Source: Amorphophallus konjac | Lineage: Eukaryota; Streptophyta; Magnoliopsida; Alismatales; Araceae | DNA: 64,000 nucleotides | Reading direction: 5' to 3' | Assembly (NCBI GenBank): GCA_022559845.1 | Contig: CM040121.1 | Span: 508,690,566-508,754,565, forward strand | Part shown: positions 47,693 to 58,187 of the stretch, one piece after another | Layout: the number at the start of each line of letters is the position of its first letter | Position numbering within the stretch: position 1 is the first letter of the stretch | Notes under the pieces: generated by a model | What the model was told of the DNA's origin: nothing | The model's input: only the letters and a program-made list of their open reading frames with translations | Databases searched by the model: none | Program-made: the position numbers and the translations under genes

Positions 47693-49005
47693 CTTCTCCT
47701 GAGTCCACAGGAGGAACCCGAACCCACAACAGAGTATCGGAAGAACATGGAGAAAATGCAAAAAGGGAAACCGAAAGATCAGAAGAGGAAAACAAAAAAA
47801 AATAAGCTCCAATGAGCACAGTCGTTCTGGATTTGATCCACGAACAGACTAAACATGTCTTCAGAATGAATGACTGCTCTCACTCTCTCTTCTTCCTTTC
47901 ACAATCTCTTCTTCTAGGCTCTCTCTCTTCTTCCCTTTCTTTTTCTTCTTCAGCTGTCAGTTCTCTTTTCTTTTCTTCTGGCGGCCTCTCTTTCTTTTTG
48001 GCACTCTCTTTTCTTTTCTTCTGGCGCACTCTCTTTCTTTTTGGCACTCTCTTTTCTTTTCTTTTGGCGTACTCTCTTTCTTTTTGGCACTCTCTTTTCT
48101 TTTCTTCTGGCGCACCCTTCTTCGAAGGGTAATGTAGCTTTATATATAGGAGCAGGGGCTCCGAAAGGATGAGGCAAAAAAATCCTACTGAAATCCCATA
48201 GGTCCACGTGTTGGACGAGAATGTTCCTTTCCTCGGATCATGTGCCTTTCCTTTGCAGACGAACTTATTCCCTGCAAGAGAAAGGACAGAGTATGGTTTA
48301 TGCACTGAGTTCTTAAGAGATGCATAGGACATGTAGTGTAACGATCAAACCATGCACAGACTTTATGTAGCAAAACAGACTGCACCGACCCTATATGTGG
48401 GTGTGCAATCAACAGGATATGCACCAACTCAATTGTTGCACCGATGTAGAGACGAAAAATGCATGACATGCACGAGCTTTGTTCGTGTAAGAAAACATGC
48501 ACGGACTGCGTTATCAACCTAAGACAACATGCAAGGGCTTTGTTCAAGTGGCATAAGACAAGACCTGCACCAACTTGGATTAGTGGTCCAAGCTAGAGTT
48601 GCACCGAGATGATGGTAAGCAAAAACAAGAATAGCACCGAACTAGGTTAGGCTGTCCAAGCAAGATCTGCACCGAGATGCCGGTCAGAGATGAGCTTAAT
48701 TAGAGAGAGATGCAAGACAAAGCCTACACCGAGTCAAGAAAGGCATGATGCATTTGGATGCACCGAGAAAGAGGCTAATCGACAGTATGTGGGCATGAAC
48801 AGAAACTTGCACCGAGGCAAGCACTTATGCGTTAGGTGTAGAACTAAACGAGAGTTGCATCGAGCAAGATAATGAACGAGACACTGCATGCACTGACTAT
48901 GACTTGGTCTAAGAAATAGCATGAACCACATGGACCATACTCAACAGATAAACTTGAAGAATTAAAGCACCAACAGCTAAGCATGATTCATCAGTAAGTT
49001 ACTAT
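47693..49005 (-). repeat. 5' LTR of SIRE-like element, distal part (U3 side)
   Basis: This continues the LTR from 37418. It contains tandem CT-rich repeats (47950-48115; CTTTTTGGCACTCTC about three times) and a minus-strand TATA box at 48139-48148. Upstream of that box, about 800 bp contains repeated TGCACCGA-type motifs (roughly 48300-48860: GCACCGAC, GCACCGAG, GCATCGAG). It is interrupted by CACTA at 49006 and likely ends within about 100-150 bp after 53421. Confidence 0.7.
48139..48148 (-). promoter_or_regulatory. TATA box of SIRE-like 5' LTR
   Basis: The minus strand reads CTATATATAAAG, followed by ACATTACCC and a purine/GC-rich leader. Its position inside an LTR fits a retrotransposon promoter. 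Confidence 0.55.
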
Positions 49006-49128
49006 CACTACAAGAAAAAGTGGCTATAGCGACCGCATTAGCGACCGCTTTAATCGGTCGCTAGTCGGTCCCAAATAGAGACCAATTCGGCGACCGAAAT
49101 AATCGGTCGCACATCTGAGACCTATTGG

Positions 49129-49485
49129 CGACCGAACTATATTCGGTCGCCAATCGGTCGCTGATCCCGTTATACTCCCCCCCTGCGACCCCCGCCCGCC
49201 CGAGCCCCTCCCCGCCCGAGCCCTCCCTCCCGCCCTCCACCCTCCCGACCGAACTAAATTCGGTCGCCAATCGGTCGCTGATCCCGTTATACTCCCCCCC
49301 TGCGACCCCCGCCCGCCCGAGCCCCTCCCCGCCCGAGCCCTCCCTCCCGCCCTCCACCCTCCCGACCGAACTAAATTCGGTCGCCAATCGGTCGCTGATC
49401 CCGTTATACTCCCCCCTGCGACCCCCGCCCGCCCGAGCCCCTCCCCGCCCGAGCCCTCCCTCCCGCCCTCCACCCTCCCGCCCGA
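49129..49485. repeat. 119-bp tandem repeat, three copies
   Basis: Copies start at 49129, 49248 and 49367. Each begins GACCGAACTA-ATTCGGTCGC and runs through a C-rich stretch (GCCCGAGCCC). The third copy grades into further C-rich variants up to about 49800. The high-GC frames across it are compositional only. Confidence 0.85.
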
Positions 49486-49879
49486 GCCCCCTTCCCCTGC
49501 GGCCCCCTCCCCCTGCGGCCCCCTCTCCGCCCTAGCCCCCCCTCCACCCTCCCGCCCGAGCCCCCGCCCGAGCCCCCTTCCCCTGCGGCCCCCTCCCCCT
49601 GCGGCCCCCTCTCCGCCCTAGCCCCCCTCCTCCGCCGGAGTCCCCCCTTCCCCTGCGGCCTCCCGCCCGAGCCCCCCTCCGCCGGAGCCCCCCCTCCCCC
49701 TGCGGCCTCCCGCCCGAGCCCCCCTCCTCCGCCCGAGCCCCCCTCCCCGTGCGGCCTCCCGCCCGAGGCCCCCTCCGCCGGAGCCCCCCTCCGCGCCGCT
49801 CGCCTCGCCGTCGTCGCCGCGCCGCTCGCCTCGCCGTCGCCGCTCGCCGTCGCCGTCGTCGCCGGCTTCCTCTCTCTCA

Positions 49880-49887
49880 CACACAGG

Positions 49888-49942
<55 letters not shown>

Positions 49943-49962
49943 CGCCGCGGCCCCCCCACAGG

Positions 49963-50013
<51 letters not shown>

Positions 50014-50021
50014 CGCCGCTG

Positions 50022-50059
<38 letters not shown>

Positions 50060-50079
50060 CGCCGCTGCCCCCCCCAAGG

Positions 50080-50118
<39 letters not shown>

Positions 50119-50145
50119 CGCCGCGGCCCCCCCCCCCCACAGGTA

Positions 50146-50176
<31 letters not shown>

Positions 50177-50190
50177 CGCCCCCCCACAGG

Positions 50191-50233
<43 letters not shown>

Positions 50234-50256
50234 CGCCGCGGCCCCCCCCCCACAGG

Positions 50257-50297
<41 letters not shown>

Positions 50298-50311
50298 CGC
50301 CCCCCCACAGG

Positions 50312-50382
<71 letters not shown>

Positions 50383-50392
50383 CGCCGCGGCC
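49880..50392. repeat. tandem (CT)n / CCAACCCGCCGCGG / CAGGTACC array
   Basis: About nine units each have 15-30 CT dinucleotides, then CCAACCCGCCGCGG, a C run, and in seven cases AGGTA (CAGGTACC, CAGGTATC or AAGGTACC). The unit length varies with the CT tract. Frames of repeated Ser-Leu (plus) or Glu-Arg (minus) are low-complexity artefacts. Confidence 0.88.
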
Positions 50393-50689
50393 CCCCCACC
50401 CCAACCCCCTGCAGGGAATTTAATGTGAAAATTTTGTTTAGGCCATGCTAATTTTTTGTTTAGGGCATTTCATAGTCCATGTTATTGTTAATATGATAGA
50501 ATATTATTTTGTGCACTTTTCAGGTGTTTGGGTGCTTTATATTGCCTTTATTAACAGTCATATGGACCTTCCATTTTTTGTAGTAAAATACCAGTGCATG
50601 TAAATAGTCATTTTTATGTGTTAGCATGATAATATATTCACAAACATGTGTTGTATTTGGATTGGCCTCACCTCTCCTTTCCTAATGAT

Positions 50690-52215
50690 TAGTGTAAGGT
50701 TTTTAAGGGTTTAGTGTTTAGTGTTTAAGGTTTAGGGTTTTAGATTTAGGTTTTAGGTACTAGATTTAGGTTTTACTCTTTTAAGGTTTAGGATTTTTAG
50801 GGTTTAAGGTGTTTAGGGCTTTTAGGGTTTAGGGTTTAGGATTTTAAGCTTTATGGTTTAGGGTTTGGGGCTTTAGGGTTAGGATTTAAGGGTTAGGTGT
50901 TAGGGTTTAGGAAGGGTTTCAGGGCTACAGGTTTTTGGACTTCGATTTTAAGTGTGGGTTTTTCGGTTTACGGTTGCTAGGCTTAGGGTTGAGGGGCTGT
51001 TTAGTGTTTAAGGTTTAAGGGCTTACGGTTTTAAGATTTAAAGTTTAAGGTTTGACAGTTTTGAGGTTTAGTAGTTTATGTATTAGGGGTGGGGTAAGGG
51101 GTTCAATGTGGGTTTAGGATTTTAGTGTTTTAAATTTTATGGTTTTTAATTATTTTAGGGTTTTACAGTTTAGGGGGTTATGAGTTTATTTTTTTATGTT
51201 TAGGGTTTAACATATAGGGTTAGGGTTTAAGGTTTAGGGTTATTTAGGGTTTAGGTTTTTGGGTTTAGGGTTAGTTGTTTGGTGTTTAGGTTTGTTTGCA
51301 TTTTATATTTGGCATATGAGTTTAGGGTTTTGGATTTAGCATTTGGGGTTTTTGGTTTAGCGGTTAGGGGGGTGGATTACGGTTTTGAGAGTTTAGGCTT
51401 TAGGGGTTTTTGGTTTAGTGGGTCTAGTTTCTAAGGATTTTAGGTTTTAGGGTTTAGGGTTTTTCATGTTTTTAGGGTTTATAGTTATTACAATTTAGGA
51501 TTTTTAGGGTTTAGGGTTTTTCGAGTTTTTATGGTTTATAGATATTATGGTTTCATATTTTTAAGGTTTAGGGTTTAGGGTTTAAGGTTTTCAAGATTTA
51601 TGGTTTAATGTTTTGAGTTTAGGGTTTAATGTTTTTAAGGTTTAAGGTTCTTGGGGCTTTTAGGGTTTTACATATAGGTTTACATTTTTGGGTTTCTTTT
51701 ATTTAGGGTTTGATGTTATTAGTGATTTTAGGGTTTATGATTTTAAATTTATGGTTTATGGTTTAGAGTTTATAGTATTAAGATTTTTGATTTTTAGGTT
51801 TAGGAGTTTTAGGGTTTAAGGTTTAGGATTTAGGGTTTTTCAGATTTAGTCTTTTATGTTTGTGGTTTTTAAGGATTTTAGAGTTTCTAGTTTTAGGGGT
51901 AACTCAAGATTTAGGGTTTTAAGGTTTAGGGTTTGGGATTTTTAGTTTGAGGGTTTGGGGTTTAGCAATCGGTGGTTTAGCAGTTTAGGAGTTTAAGGGA
52001 TCGTAGTGGGGTTAGGGGTTAGGGGAGGGTTTAAGATTTATAATTTTTAAGGGTTTTATGGTTTTATGATTTAGGGGGTTCGGGGTCTGCAGTTTAGTGT
52101 TTTTAGGGGTTTTAGGGCTTACGTTTTTTTTTCTATAGGGTTTACAATTTTTACGGGTTTAGGGTTTAAGGTTTAGGGATTTGGGAATAGGTTTAGGTTT
52201 TAGGATTTTAGATTT
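50690..52215. repeat. degenerate telomere-like TTTAGGG repeats inside CACTA
   Basis: About 1.5 kb is made of TTTAGGG and variants (TTTAAGG, TTTAGGA, TTTAGTG, TTTATGG). A few perfect neighbouring units occur, but the spacing is irregular. All are G-rich on the plus strand. The stretch lies well inside the transposon, so it is not a chromosome end. Confidence 0.88.
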
Positions 52216-52230
52216 AGGTTTGAGCAAATC

Positions 52231-52588
52231 GCTCAAAAGTGCAATTTGCAAATGCACTTGGTTTATAATCAAAGCCGTCGGGGTCCGGGGGTCCAGAATG
52301 TGAAATACTGATCCGATCGGCATTCCGATCATTCCAACACAACCTGGGAGGTAGACGTGACTTGTCAGAGCTGACGGATTCTAAATCGGACATCCGGTTT
52401 GAGCCCGACGCTCAAAAGTGCAATTTGCAAATGCACTTGGTTTATAATCAAAGCCGTCGGGGTCCGGGGGTCCAGAATGTGAAATACTGATCCGATCGGC
52501 ATTCCGATCATTCCAACACGACCTGGGAGGTAGACGTGACTTGTCAGAGCTGACGGATTCTAAATCGGACTACCGATTTGAGCAAAAC
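52231..52588. repeat. 179-bp tandem duplication
   Basis: Two nearly identical copies start at 52231 and 52410 (GCTCAAAAGTGCAATTTGC). They differ at a few positions, including the end of each copy. A sequence with TCCGATCGGCATTCCGATC dyads lies within each. No coding frame is present. Confidence 0.88.
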
Positions 52589-53421
52589 GTTTAAAATTAT
52601 CATTCGTCAATTTCACTTCAATGAAAAACATCTTGCTTTTAATTTTCAAGAATAATTGATTTCTTTATTAAAGAATTGATTTTAATTTTTTTAAATGATA
52701 TACAGGATCATCCGTCGCGAGATGTTGGACGAGACGACGACCAGGATGACACATATGCGGAGGATTTGTGATTTCATTTTAGTTATTTGTATGTTGCCAT
52801 TTTATTATGGATGTATGATTAATTTGTGTGTTTGTATGTGATGAATTTGAAATTTGTGGAGATTATGAGTTGTGTAGTTGATTTATATGTTTTTATGAAA
52901 TTGTTATGTAACAGGTTATTTATTTTATTAAATTGTTATTTATCAGGTGATTTATAGTAGCTTTATATTAATTTTTGAAAAAAAAAATTTAATTAGCGAC
53001 CGCATGGAGACCGAATAGCGACCGCTGAAAATATTAACTTTGGCGACCGCATAGCGACCGAATAGAGACCATATAGTCGTTTATATAATTTTTTTTTAAA
53101 AAAATACTACAAAATTGGCGACGGAATGGAGACCGAATGGAGACCGAATAGAGACCGATTGACTCTGGGACCGTTCTTGCGACCGAGTTATATCGGTCTC
53201 TATGCACGACTGATTCGGCGACCGAAGTTATTCGGTCGCCATCAGCGACCGTATCCGCGACCGACTTATGTCGGTCGCAATTTAGCGACTAGTATATAGC
53301 GACCGACATATTCGGTCGCTAAGTGGTGTCTGTTCGGTCGCTATTGGATTTTGCGACCGAAGAACGACTGAATAGAGACCGAATATGTCGGTCGCTATTT
53401 GCGAACTTTCTTGTGGTGTAT

Positions 53422-53530
53422 CAAGATTAGGGTTTGTGACCAATCCACCATGCAAACAGTTCACATGAATTAATCAGATATTCTAATCAGATGCACTGAC
53501 CACAATTCTATCACACATGACTCAGAAACT
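53422..53530 (-). other. probable remainder of SIRE-like LTR after CACTA
   Basis: This continues the sequence broken by the CACTA insertion (TAT duplication). Its end with the Tat-like fragment is not resolved because the second LTR of the SIRE-like element was not found for comparison. Confidence 0.4.
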
Positions 53531-54660
53531 GTCATTATCAAAACCAGCGATCCAACACACCCGCACTTGGGTTTCTTCGTCCTTTCTGGGCGTAGGTTTA
53601 AGTTGACCCGATGTGACTCATCTGATGCCGCATCGACACTTCTGTCATTGTTCTGGGGGATTCTATTTTGATTTCGTGTTCGCTTGGGCTGGCAACGCTC
53701 CTTATTTACAACACCATATTTTAGGTGCCAACAAGTGGTCCCCCTGAGAGAGGTGGTCACTCACCGACTCGTCTAGGGATGCCTGGCGAGAGCCAACGAT
53801 ACCCAGATGATTACTGACGTTGTTGTGGTTCCCTCAGGGTGCCATGACTTTTAGTCCTTCGATTTTCATAGACGGCGTCAAAAAGTGTACATGTTGAGAT
53901 ATGTTGCCTCCAATTACGAGCTACACCCCCAGAATGTATTTGTCAGGAGAGGAGATCAACACCAAGGGGAACCTACAAGCACAGGAAACCGTCAGAAGGA
54001 GCCCTAGGAGAGATCCTAGGGGACAACCCTCCAATATTTAATTCAGATGATCACTGGTGTAGAATGGGAGCACTCAGGGAGAGGCATGTAGGGCCCAGAG
54101 GCTTTGCCTTAGTGCTTGGCTGAAGGGGGAGCGGGAGTCGACAGAGAACGAGAGTGCTCAGACTGGGGATTGGAGGAGGGAAGGCATGGGGGCCAATCCA
54201 CAGGAAGTGAAGGTGGAGGCTTAGCTCTATAGGGGAAGGGTGAGAGACTCAACAGAGATGAGAACTTGAGGGCCGTAGATTTCATACCTCCCTGACTGTC
54301 TGGCCAAGGTTCTATTTATAGGATCCTCTTCGTCTTCGTACATCCAGTTTACTTTCTCCCTCTCACTTGGTGCTACTACAGTTGTCTTGGCCGTGGAGAC
54401 GTAGGTTGCCTACTGGCTCACCTGACAAGGGAGAGGAGGTATGGGCGTTGCCCACCGTTCCTTTACCGTCTGAGTTTTTTCGTCATTAATGCGGTGATGG
54501 TCATCGAGGGCGTGTGTCGCTCACCGTCGAAGGATGGGGGCGCATACGTCGTATGAGATCTGGACCCCAGATCAATCCTCCTGCATGTCTTGACGGGCCA
54601 CGTACTGGAGTGTGAGCCGATTTGTGCTGGGCCTTATAGGCCAGGATAACTTCCCCCTCC
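53530..54660 (-). mobile_element. Tat-like Ty3/gypsy fragment: 5' leader, PBS and LTR
   Basis: On the minus strand a sequence TTGACGCCGTCTATGA (53866-53881) resembles the TTGGCGCCGTCT primer-binding site of Tat/Athila gypsy elements. To its right an LTR-like stretch starts TGTACATG at 53887, with a minus TATA box (TATAAATA, about 54313-54321) and CT-rich leader. To its left lies a short leader, and a minus frame at 53760-53470 shows no clear domain. Both ends are truncated or undefined; no pol is present. Confidence 0.5.
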
Positions 54661-54719
54661 TCACCACCTATTACCAATAAGAGTGGATATCTCCTCTCTT
54701 CTTCGGACCCTCCTCTTCA

Positions 54720-54844
54720 ATATTGACTATAGTCTTTTCTTTAATTGTTTACGAGTAAAATGTATTTATAAATATATATTCAACCCTAGTATATATAAAT
54801 ATATTTTTCTCGTAAATAATTAAAGAAAAGACTAGAGTCAATAT
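54720..54844. repeat. foldback (hairpin) element, about 125 bp
   Basis: The left arm ATATTGACTATAGTCTTTTC (onward to about 54778) is mirrored by the right arm ending GACTAGAGTCAATAT at 54844. The arms are about 55 bp with few mismatches around a loop of about 12 bp. It is AT-rich and looks like a tiny MITE or a hairpin transcript source. No clear duplication was seen. Confidence 0.75.
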
Positions 54845-56580
54845 CCAACCCTAATACCCTTTTTGCATCCCTACGTCTCCCTAAATCCACCCTAGTGCAT
54901 ATTGGGAAACATTAATAGTACTATTCTGCCATTGATACTAATAAAGGTGAGGTGTGGGGAGTTCGACAAATGATTCACTCAACTTGCAGGTCCAATGGTC
55001 ACCAAAGATACAGTCAAAAAGGAAAGAGCTCCGTTCTGATTGGACAAATCCTACCGAAGTTCCACCCCCTCTCCCCTCTCTCTCTCTCTCTGCCTTCTCT
55101 GATACACCTGCAGAAGACATATCCACAAGCAAAGCAATTAAGGAAGGTGAAGAAACCGGGGATACCATCTTTGACTTCAGGAAAGGAGACCTCTAGCTAG
55201 TTTGATGAATTAAGCTGCAGCAGAAGGCGTTGCTGCTGGAAGGGTTGCTTTCTTTTAGAGTTATGGGCCAACACATCGAAGTCACGAAGCATTTGCACAC
55301 AAGGATTAATTAAGTGGACTTTGATTTCTGGAATGTGGACGGTCGACTGGTAGGTTATCGTGCTCTGCATGCAACGGGGGGGGGGGGATGGTTTACCTTT
55401 ACACGTTTGTGCCACGACCTGTGCGTTTGTGTCCGCCCGGAGGGGGCGGTGGGAGAGATGGTGAACAAACACCCATTTGAATAATGGACGTCGGGAGCCA
55501 GCGTTTGCATGCCGGGATCCCACCGACACTCCCCGTCTCTACGTTCCCACCCATAAATTCTCTCTCTCTCTCTCTCTCTCACTACTCTGCACTTGTTACT
55601 TCGTCATTGTGTGAATGTTAAAAGTAAAACAGTAGTACATTCCTCTCAAGGAAACTAGCTAGTGACATATAGTTGTCGCTTCTTTATTTGAGTTTATCAC
55701 CTCTCTTATATATGTATTGCGAGAGGGGCCAATAACTGACCTCAGCTAGTCTGCTCGTTTGTCACAATGACCTCTCTCACGAAGGAGATGTTGGGGGCCG
55801 TCGAGTATATATTCCTCTTGGTACTGTGGGAGAGGGATTCTCTATCCGTCACCCCATGAGGGGGCTTAGAGCTGACAAGTGTGGAGAACCCTACTAGCAA
55901 TAAGAACGGCGAGAAAAGAGCATCGACCACAACTAGAAGCTCACTCTTCATATATAGTTAATCTTATTTTGATCGGAGTAATTGAAGTGCTTGGATCTTT
56001 ATACTAGAATTATCCATTCTGGGACAGGTCTTCTGTAAGCAAGTTCATGGGCCGTTGTCGATCATACGTCACATTGACGTCATGTTTTGCTAGTTATCAT
56101 CAGCCACATTGCTGTTCTACTATTTAGATTTTCTATTTTTTTTTGATACATATACTACTAGGACTGTCAAGGGAGTGGATGTCACTCTATCCGACTTCAA
56201 TCCGCTTAGCATTATCCGGATATCTGACTCAAGAGTATTATCTCACAGATACAAGATTTTCCCCATCCGAATTTGATTCGGCAGCATGTTATTTGAATTT
56301 AGATAATATCCGAATATCTAACTATTTCAAATGTAACTATATAATTTATAACTTTAACAGTATATAAAATTTAACTCATAAGTACCATAAACATATTTTA
56401 AATCAACAACGTAACTAAAACATTAGAGATATTTTATAAATCACTAAAATTGTCTAATGAAATAACGAAAGGATATTATTGACTTATATATATATATATA
56501 TATATACACGATTTGTTGATATTGTTGGCATCCATAAATAAAATAAAAGATTAAATATGAACATTTTCATGTAAGATCCA
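54845..56580. other. gene-less stretch upstream of WOX gene
   Basis: No supported gene or element. Small CT microsatellites lie at 55075-55093 and 55559-55582, a G-run at 55377-55387 and a TA repeat at 56490-56507. The frames here (82 codons or fewer) have no recognisable domains. Confidence 0.5.
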
Positions 56581-57189
56581 TGTTATCAAAATCGAATCGG
56601 TGTTTAGATCAGTCAACGAGTTGGTTCGGTTCGAACCGATTAGACCATTCAATCGAATCGGTTTGAACCGTGACGTCATCATAATATTGATACATGATTT
56701 GACCCGATTCTATAGTTCAAGATAATAAAAAATAAGATATAATGATGAAAATAAAAAAATATACATGCATAATTATTAATCATGATTATGTAATTATGCA
56801 AGTAAAAAAATAACAATAACATGATAAAATAAAATTATTTTAAAATTTTGTAATATTTCATTGATCTTCACTCTTCACAATTGACGTCAATACTTCTTTA
56901 AATTTTTAAACTTCAAATATATCTAAAATAAAATGATAAATAATAACAAATAAATAATAGTAAGATAATTTTGTTCACGTATAAATATCATTTTAAATAT
57001 TTAAATATTTTTAATATTTATTTTATTTTATTTATTTATTTAAAGTGTAAATTAGGTCGGATTGATTCACTGATCAAATCGTAATTCGGTTGAGTTTTTA
57101 ACATGAGATCGCACCAACCTTAATAAGAACAGTTCGTAGACTGATTGACGATCGGTCCGATCGAATGATCTGATCCGATTCTGATAACA
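56581..57189. mobile_element. MITE-like element with imperfect terminal inverted repeats
   Basis: The left end TGTTATCAAAATCGAATCGG is mirrored by the right end, whose reverse complement reads TGTTATCAGAATCGGATCAG (57170-57189). Inside are further inverted CGGTTCGAACCG-type motifs and a long AT-rich core. There is no coding capacity. The target duplication is unclear. It lies about 410 bp upstream of the WOX TATA box. Confidence 0.6.
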
Positions 57190-57603
57190 GTGTGCAAGAT
57201 ACCTACTTTTGTCCTTTTGAGTTTGTCTGCTCATTTGAATGTTTGAGCATCTTGGGTGGGAACAAGTTCAAAGTAGGCCTCTCGAGTCAATCCAACGTCA
57301 GGTCACCGCCCGCTGCCCTCCATAACCCAAACAAAACCGGCAATTACTACCCCCCACCAAGTTTCCCGGTCGAAGCCCGTTCTCTTGCCTTCTTCTTCTT
57401 GACCTTCAAAGGACCTCCCCTCCGTTTATTCCTGCAACAACCTCTTCCATTAGAATAACCCCACACTTACGGCCAGCCTTCCGCTTCCTCCTCATTTAAT
57501 GCCGCCTGCAACCCAGCAAACCCCGAGCAAACCAGGAACCCCAAAGTGAGTAAAAAAGGAGGAAAGAGAGAGCAAGAGAGAGGTGAGGTGCGCTTTACCT
57601 ATG

Positions 57604-57610
57604 TATAAAA
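57604..57610 (+). promoter_or_regulatory. probable TATA box of WOX gene
   Basis: TATAAAA in the context ATGTATAAAAGCC, 674 bp before the start codon, implies a leader of about 650 nt starting near 57635. A purine-rich GAGAGAGC stretch lies just upstream. No other good TATA box was seen closer to the ATG. Confidence 0.5.
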
Positions 57611-57742
57611 GCCTCTGTATCTTCTTCACCTTTCTTCTCATCACTTTTCTGCACCACCGCAGACCTCTCAAACTTTTCCCCTCTGATGGTAGTTCTAATA
57701 AAACCCCTGCACCAGTACTTTTCCTTGTTTCCCCTGCTTGGC

Positions 57743-57805
57743 ATGGCAGGGAATTCTGCTGTACTTTCGAGCAGGAGACGTGATGATACTCAAGTCTTAA
57801 TGTAA
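57743..57805 (+). other. possible upstream ORF in WOX leader
   Basis: An ATG opens a 20-codon frame (MAGNSAVLSSRRRDDTQVLM) in the inferred 5' leader. It would reduce WOX translation if the leader is unspliced. Evidence is position only. Confidence 0.3.
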
Positions 57806-58148
57806 AGTGTGATAAGTGTATGGGTTTGTACGACAACCTGCATCCTCTCTTCCTAACCTTCTCTCTTGTCTCACATCTTTCATTGTCCCGTAGATATTTA
57901 TCTTGTTCTTGTACTTGACAACAGTTTCTTAGTGGGTTTTCTTTGTGTTTTTGCGAGGTGGGAAAGGAGCTGTGTGTTGTTCCCTTCAGCCTTATTTTTT
58001 TCCCTTTTAAATCTGCGCTCATAAGTGAGGAGCTCTTATTAATCGTAAGAAATTGAGTACAGGGGCAGGTGTAGCCTGTTATAAGCAGAGGGCTTTCTGT
58101 CTGCCTAGCGCGGGAGGTTGCAGCAGTGGCAGAAGCTGAAGTGTAGAA

Positions 58149-58151
58149 AGA

Positions 58152-58186
<35 letters not shown>

Positions 58187-58187
58187 A
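58149..58187 (+). repeat. (CT)n microsatellite in WOX leader
   Basis: About 18 CT units with one interruption lie roughly 100 bp before the start codon. CT/GA tracts are common in plant leaders and bind BPC/GAGA-type factors in some promoters; function here is not shown. Confidence 0.8.

Larger units (their letters stand above)
34015..49005 (-). mobile_element. SIRE-like copia derivative, minus strand, split by a gag-only element (left end undefined)
   Basis: A gag region (36589-34370), a primer-binding site (36622-36633) and a 5' LTR beginning TGAGTGAAGAGC at 36639 are in correct minus order. The LTR stops at 37418, where the gag-only element is inserted with duplication TCTCC, and continues from 47693. 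It is interrupted again at 49006 by a CACTA element and resumes at 53422. No pol gene follows gag and no 3' LTR was identified. A possible polypurine tract (plus CTCCCCCTT) lies near 34017. Confidence 0.7.
49006..53418. mobile_element. non-autonomous CACTA (En/Spm) transposon, complete
   Basis: Terminal inverted repeats CACTACAAGAAA (49006-49017) and TTTCTTGTGGTG (53407-53418) match at 11 of 12 positions. The 3-bp duplication TAT lies at 49003-49005 and 53419-53421. Subterminal regions (49020-49400 and 52988-53405) are filled with GCGACCG/CGGTCGC and GAGACCGAAT motifs, the probable transposase-binding sites. The interior has no transposase. It carries C-rich repeats, a CT array and telomere-like DNA, so it depends on an autonomous relative. 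It is inserted in the SIRE-like LTR. Confidence 0.93.

Noticed and set aside
49404..50423. Long Glu-Arg, Ser-Leu and Pro-rich frames up to 331 codons.
   Set aside because: They are artefacts of CT/GA microsatellites and C-rich repeats inside a CACTA element.
50690..52215. Possibility that this is a true chromosome end.
   Set aside because: Repeats are degenerate and flanked on both sides by one transposon with intact ends and a target duplication.
57192..57458. 88-codon frame upstream of the WOX promoter.
   Set aside because: No domain, no splice support, and it lies before the inferred transcription start.
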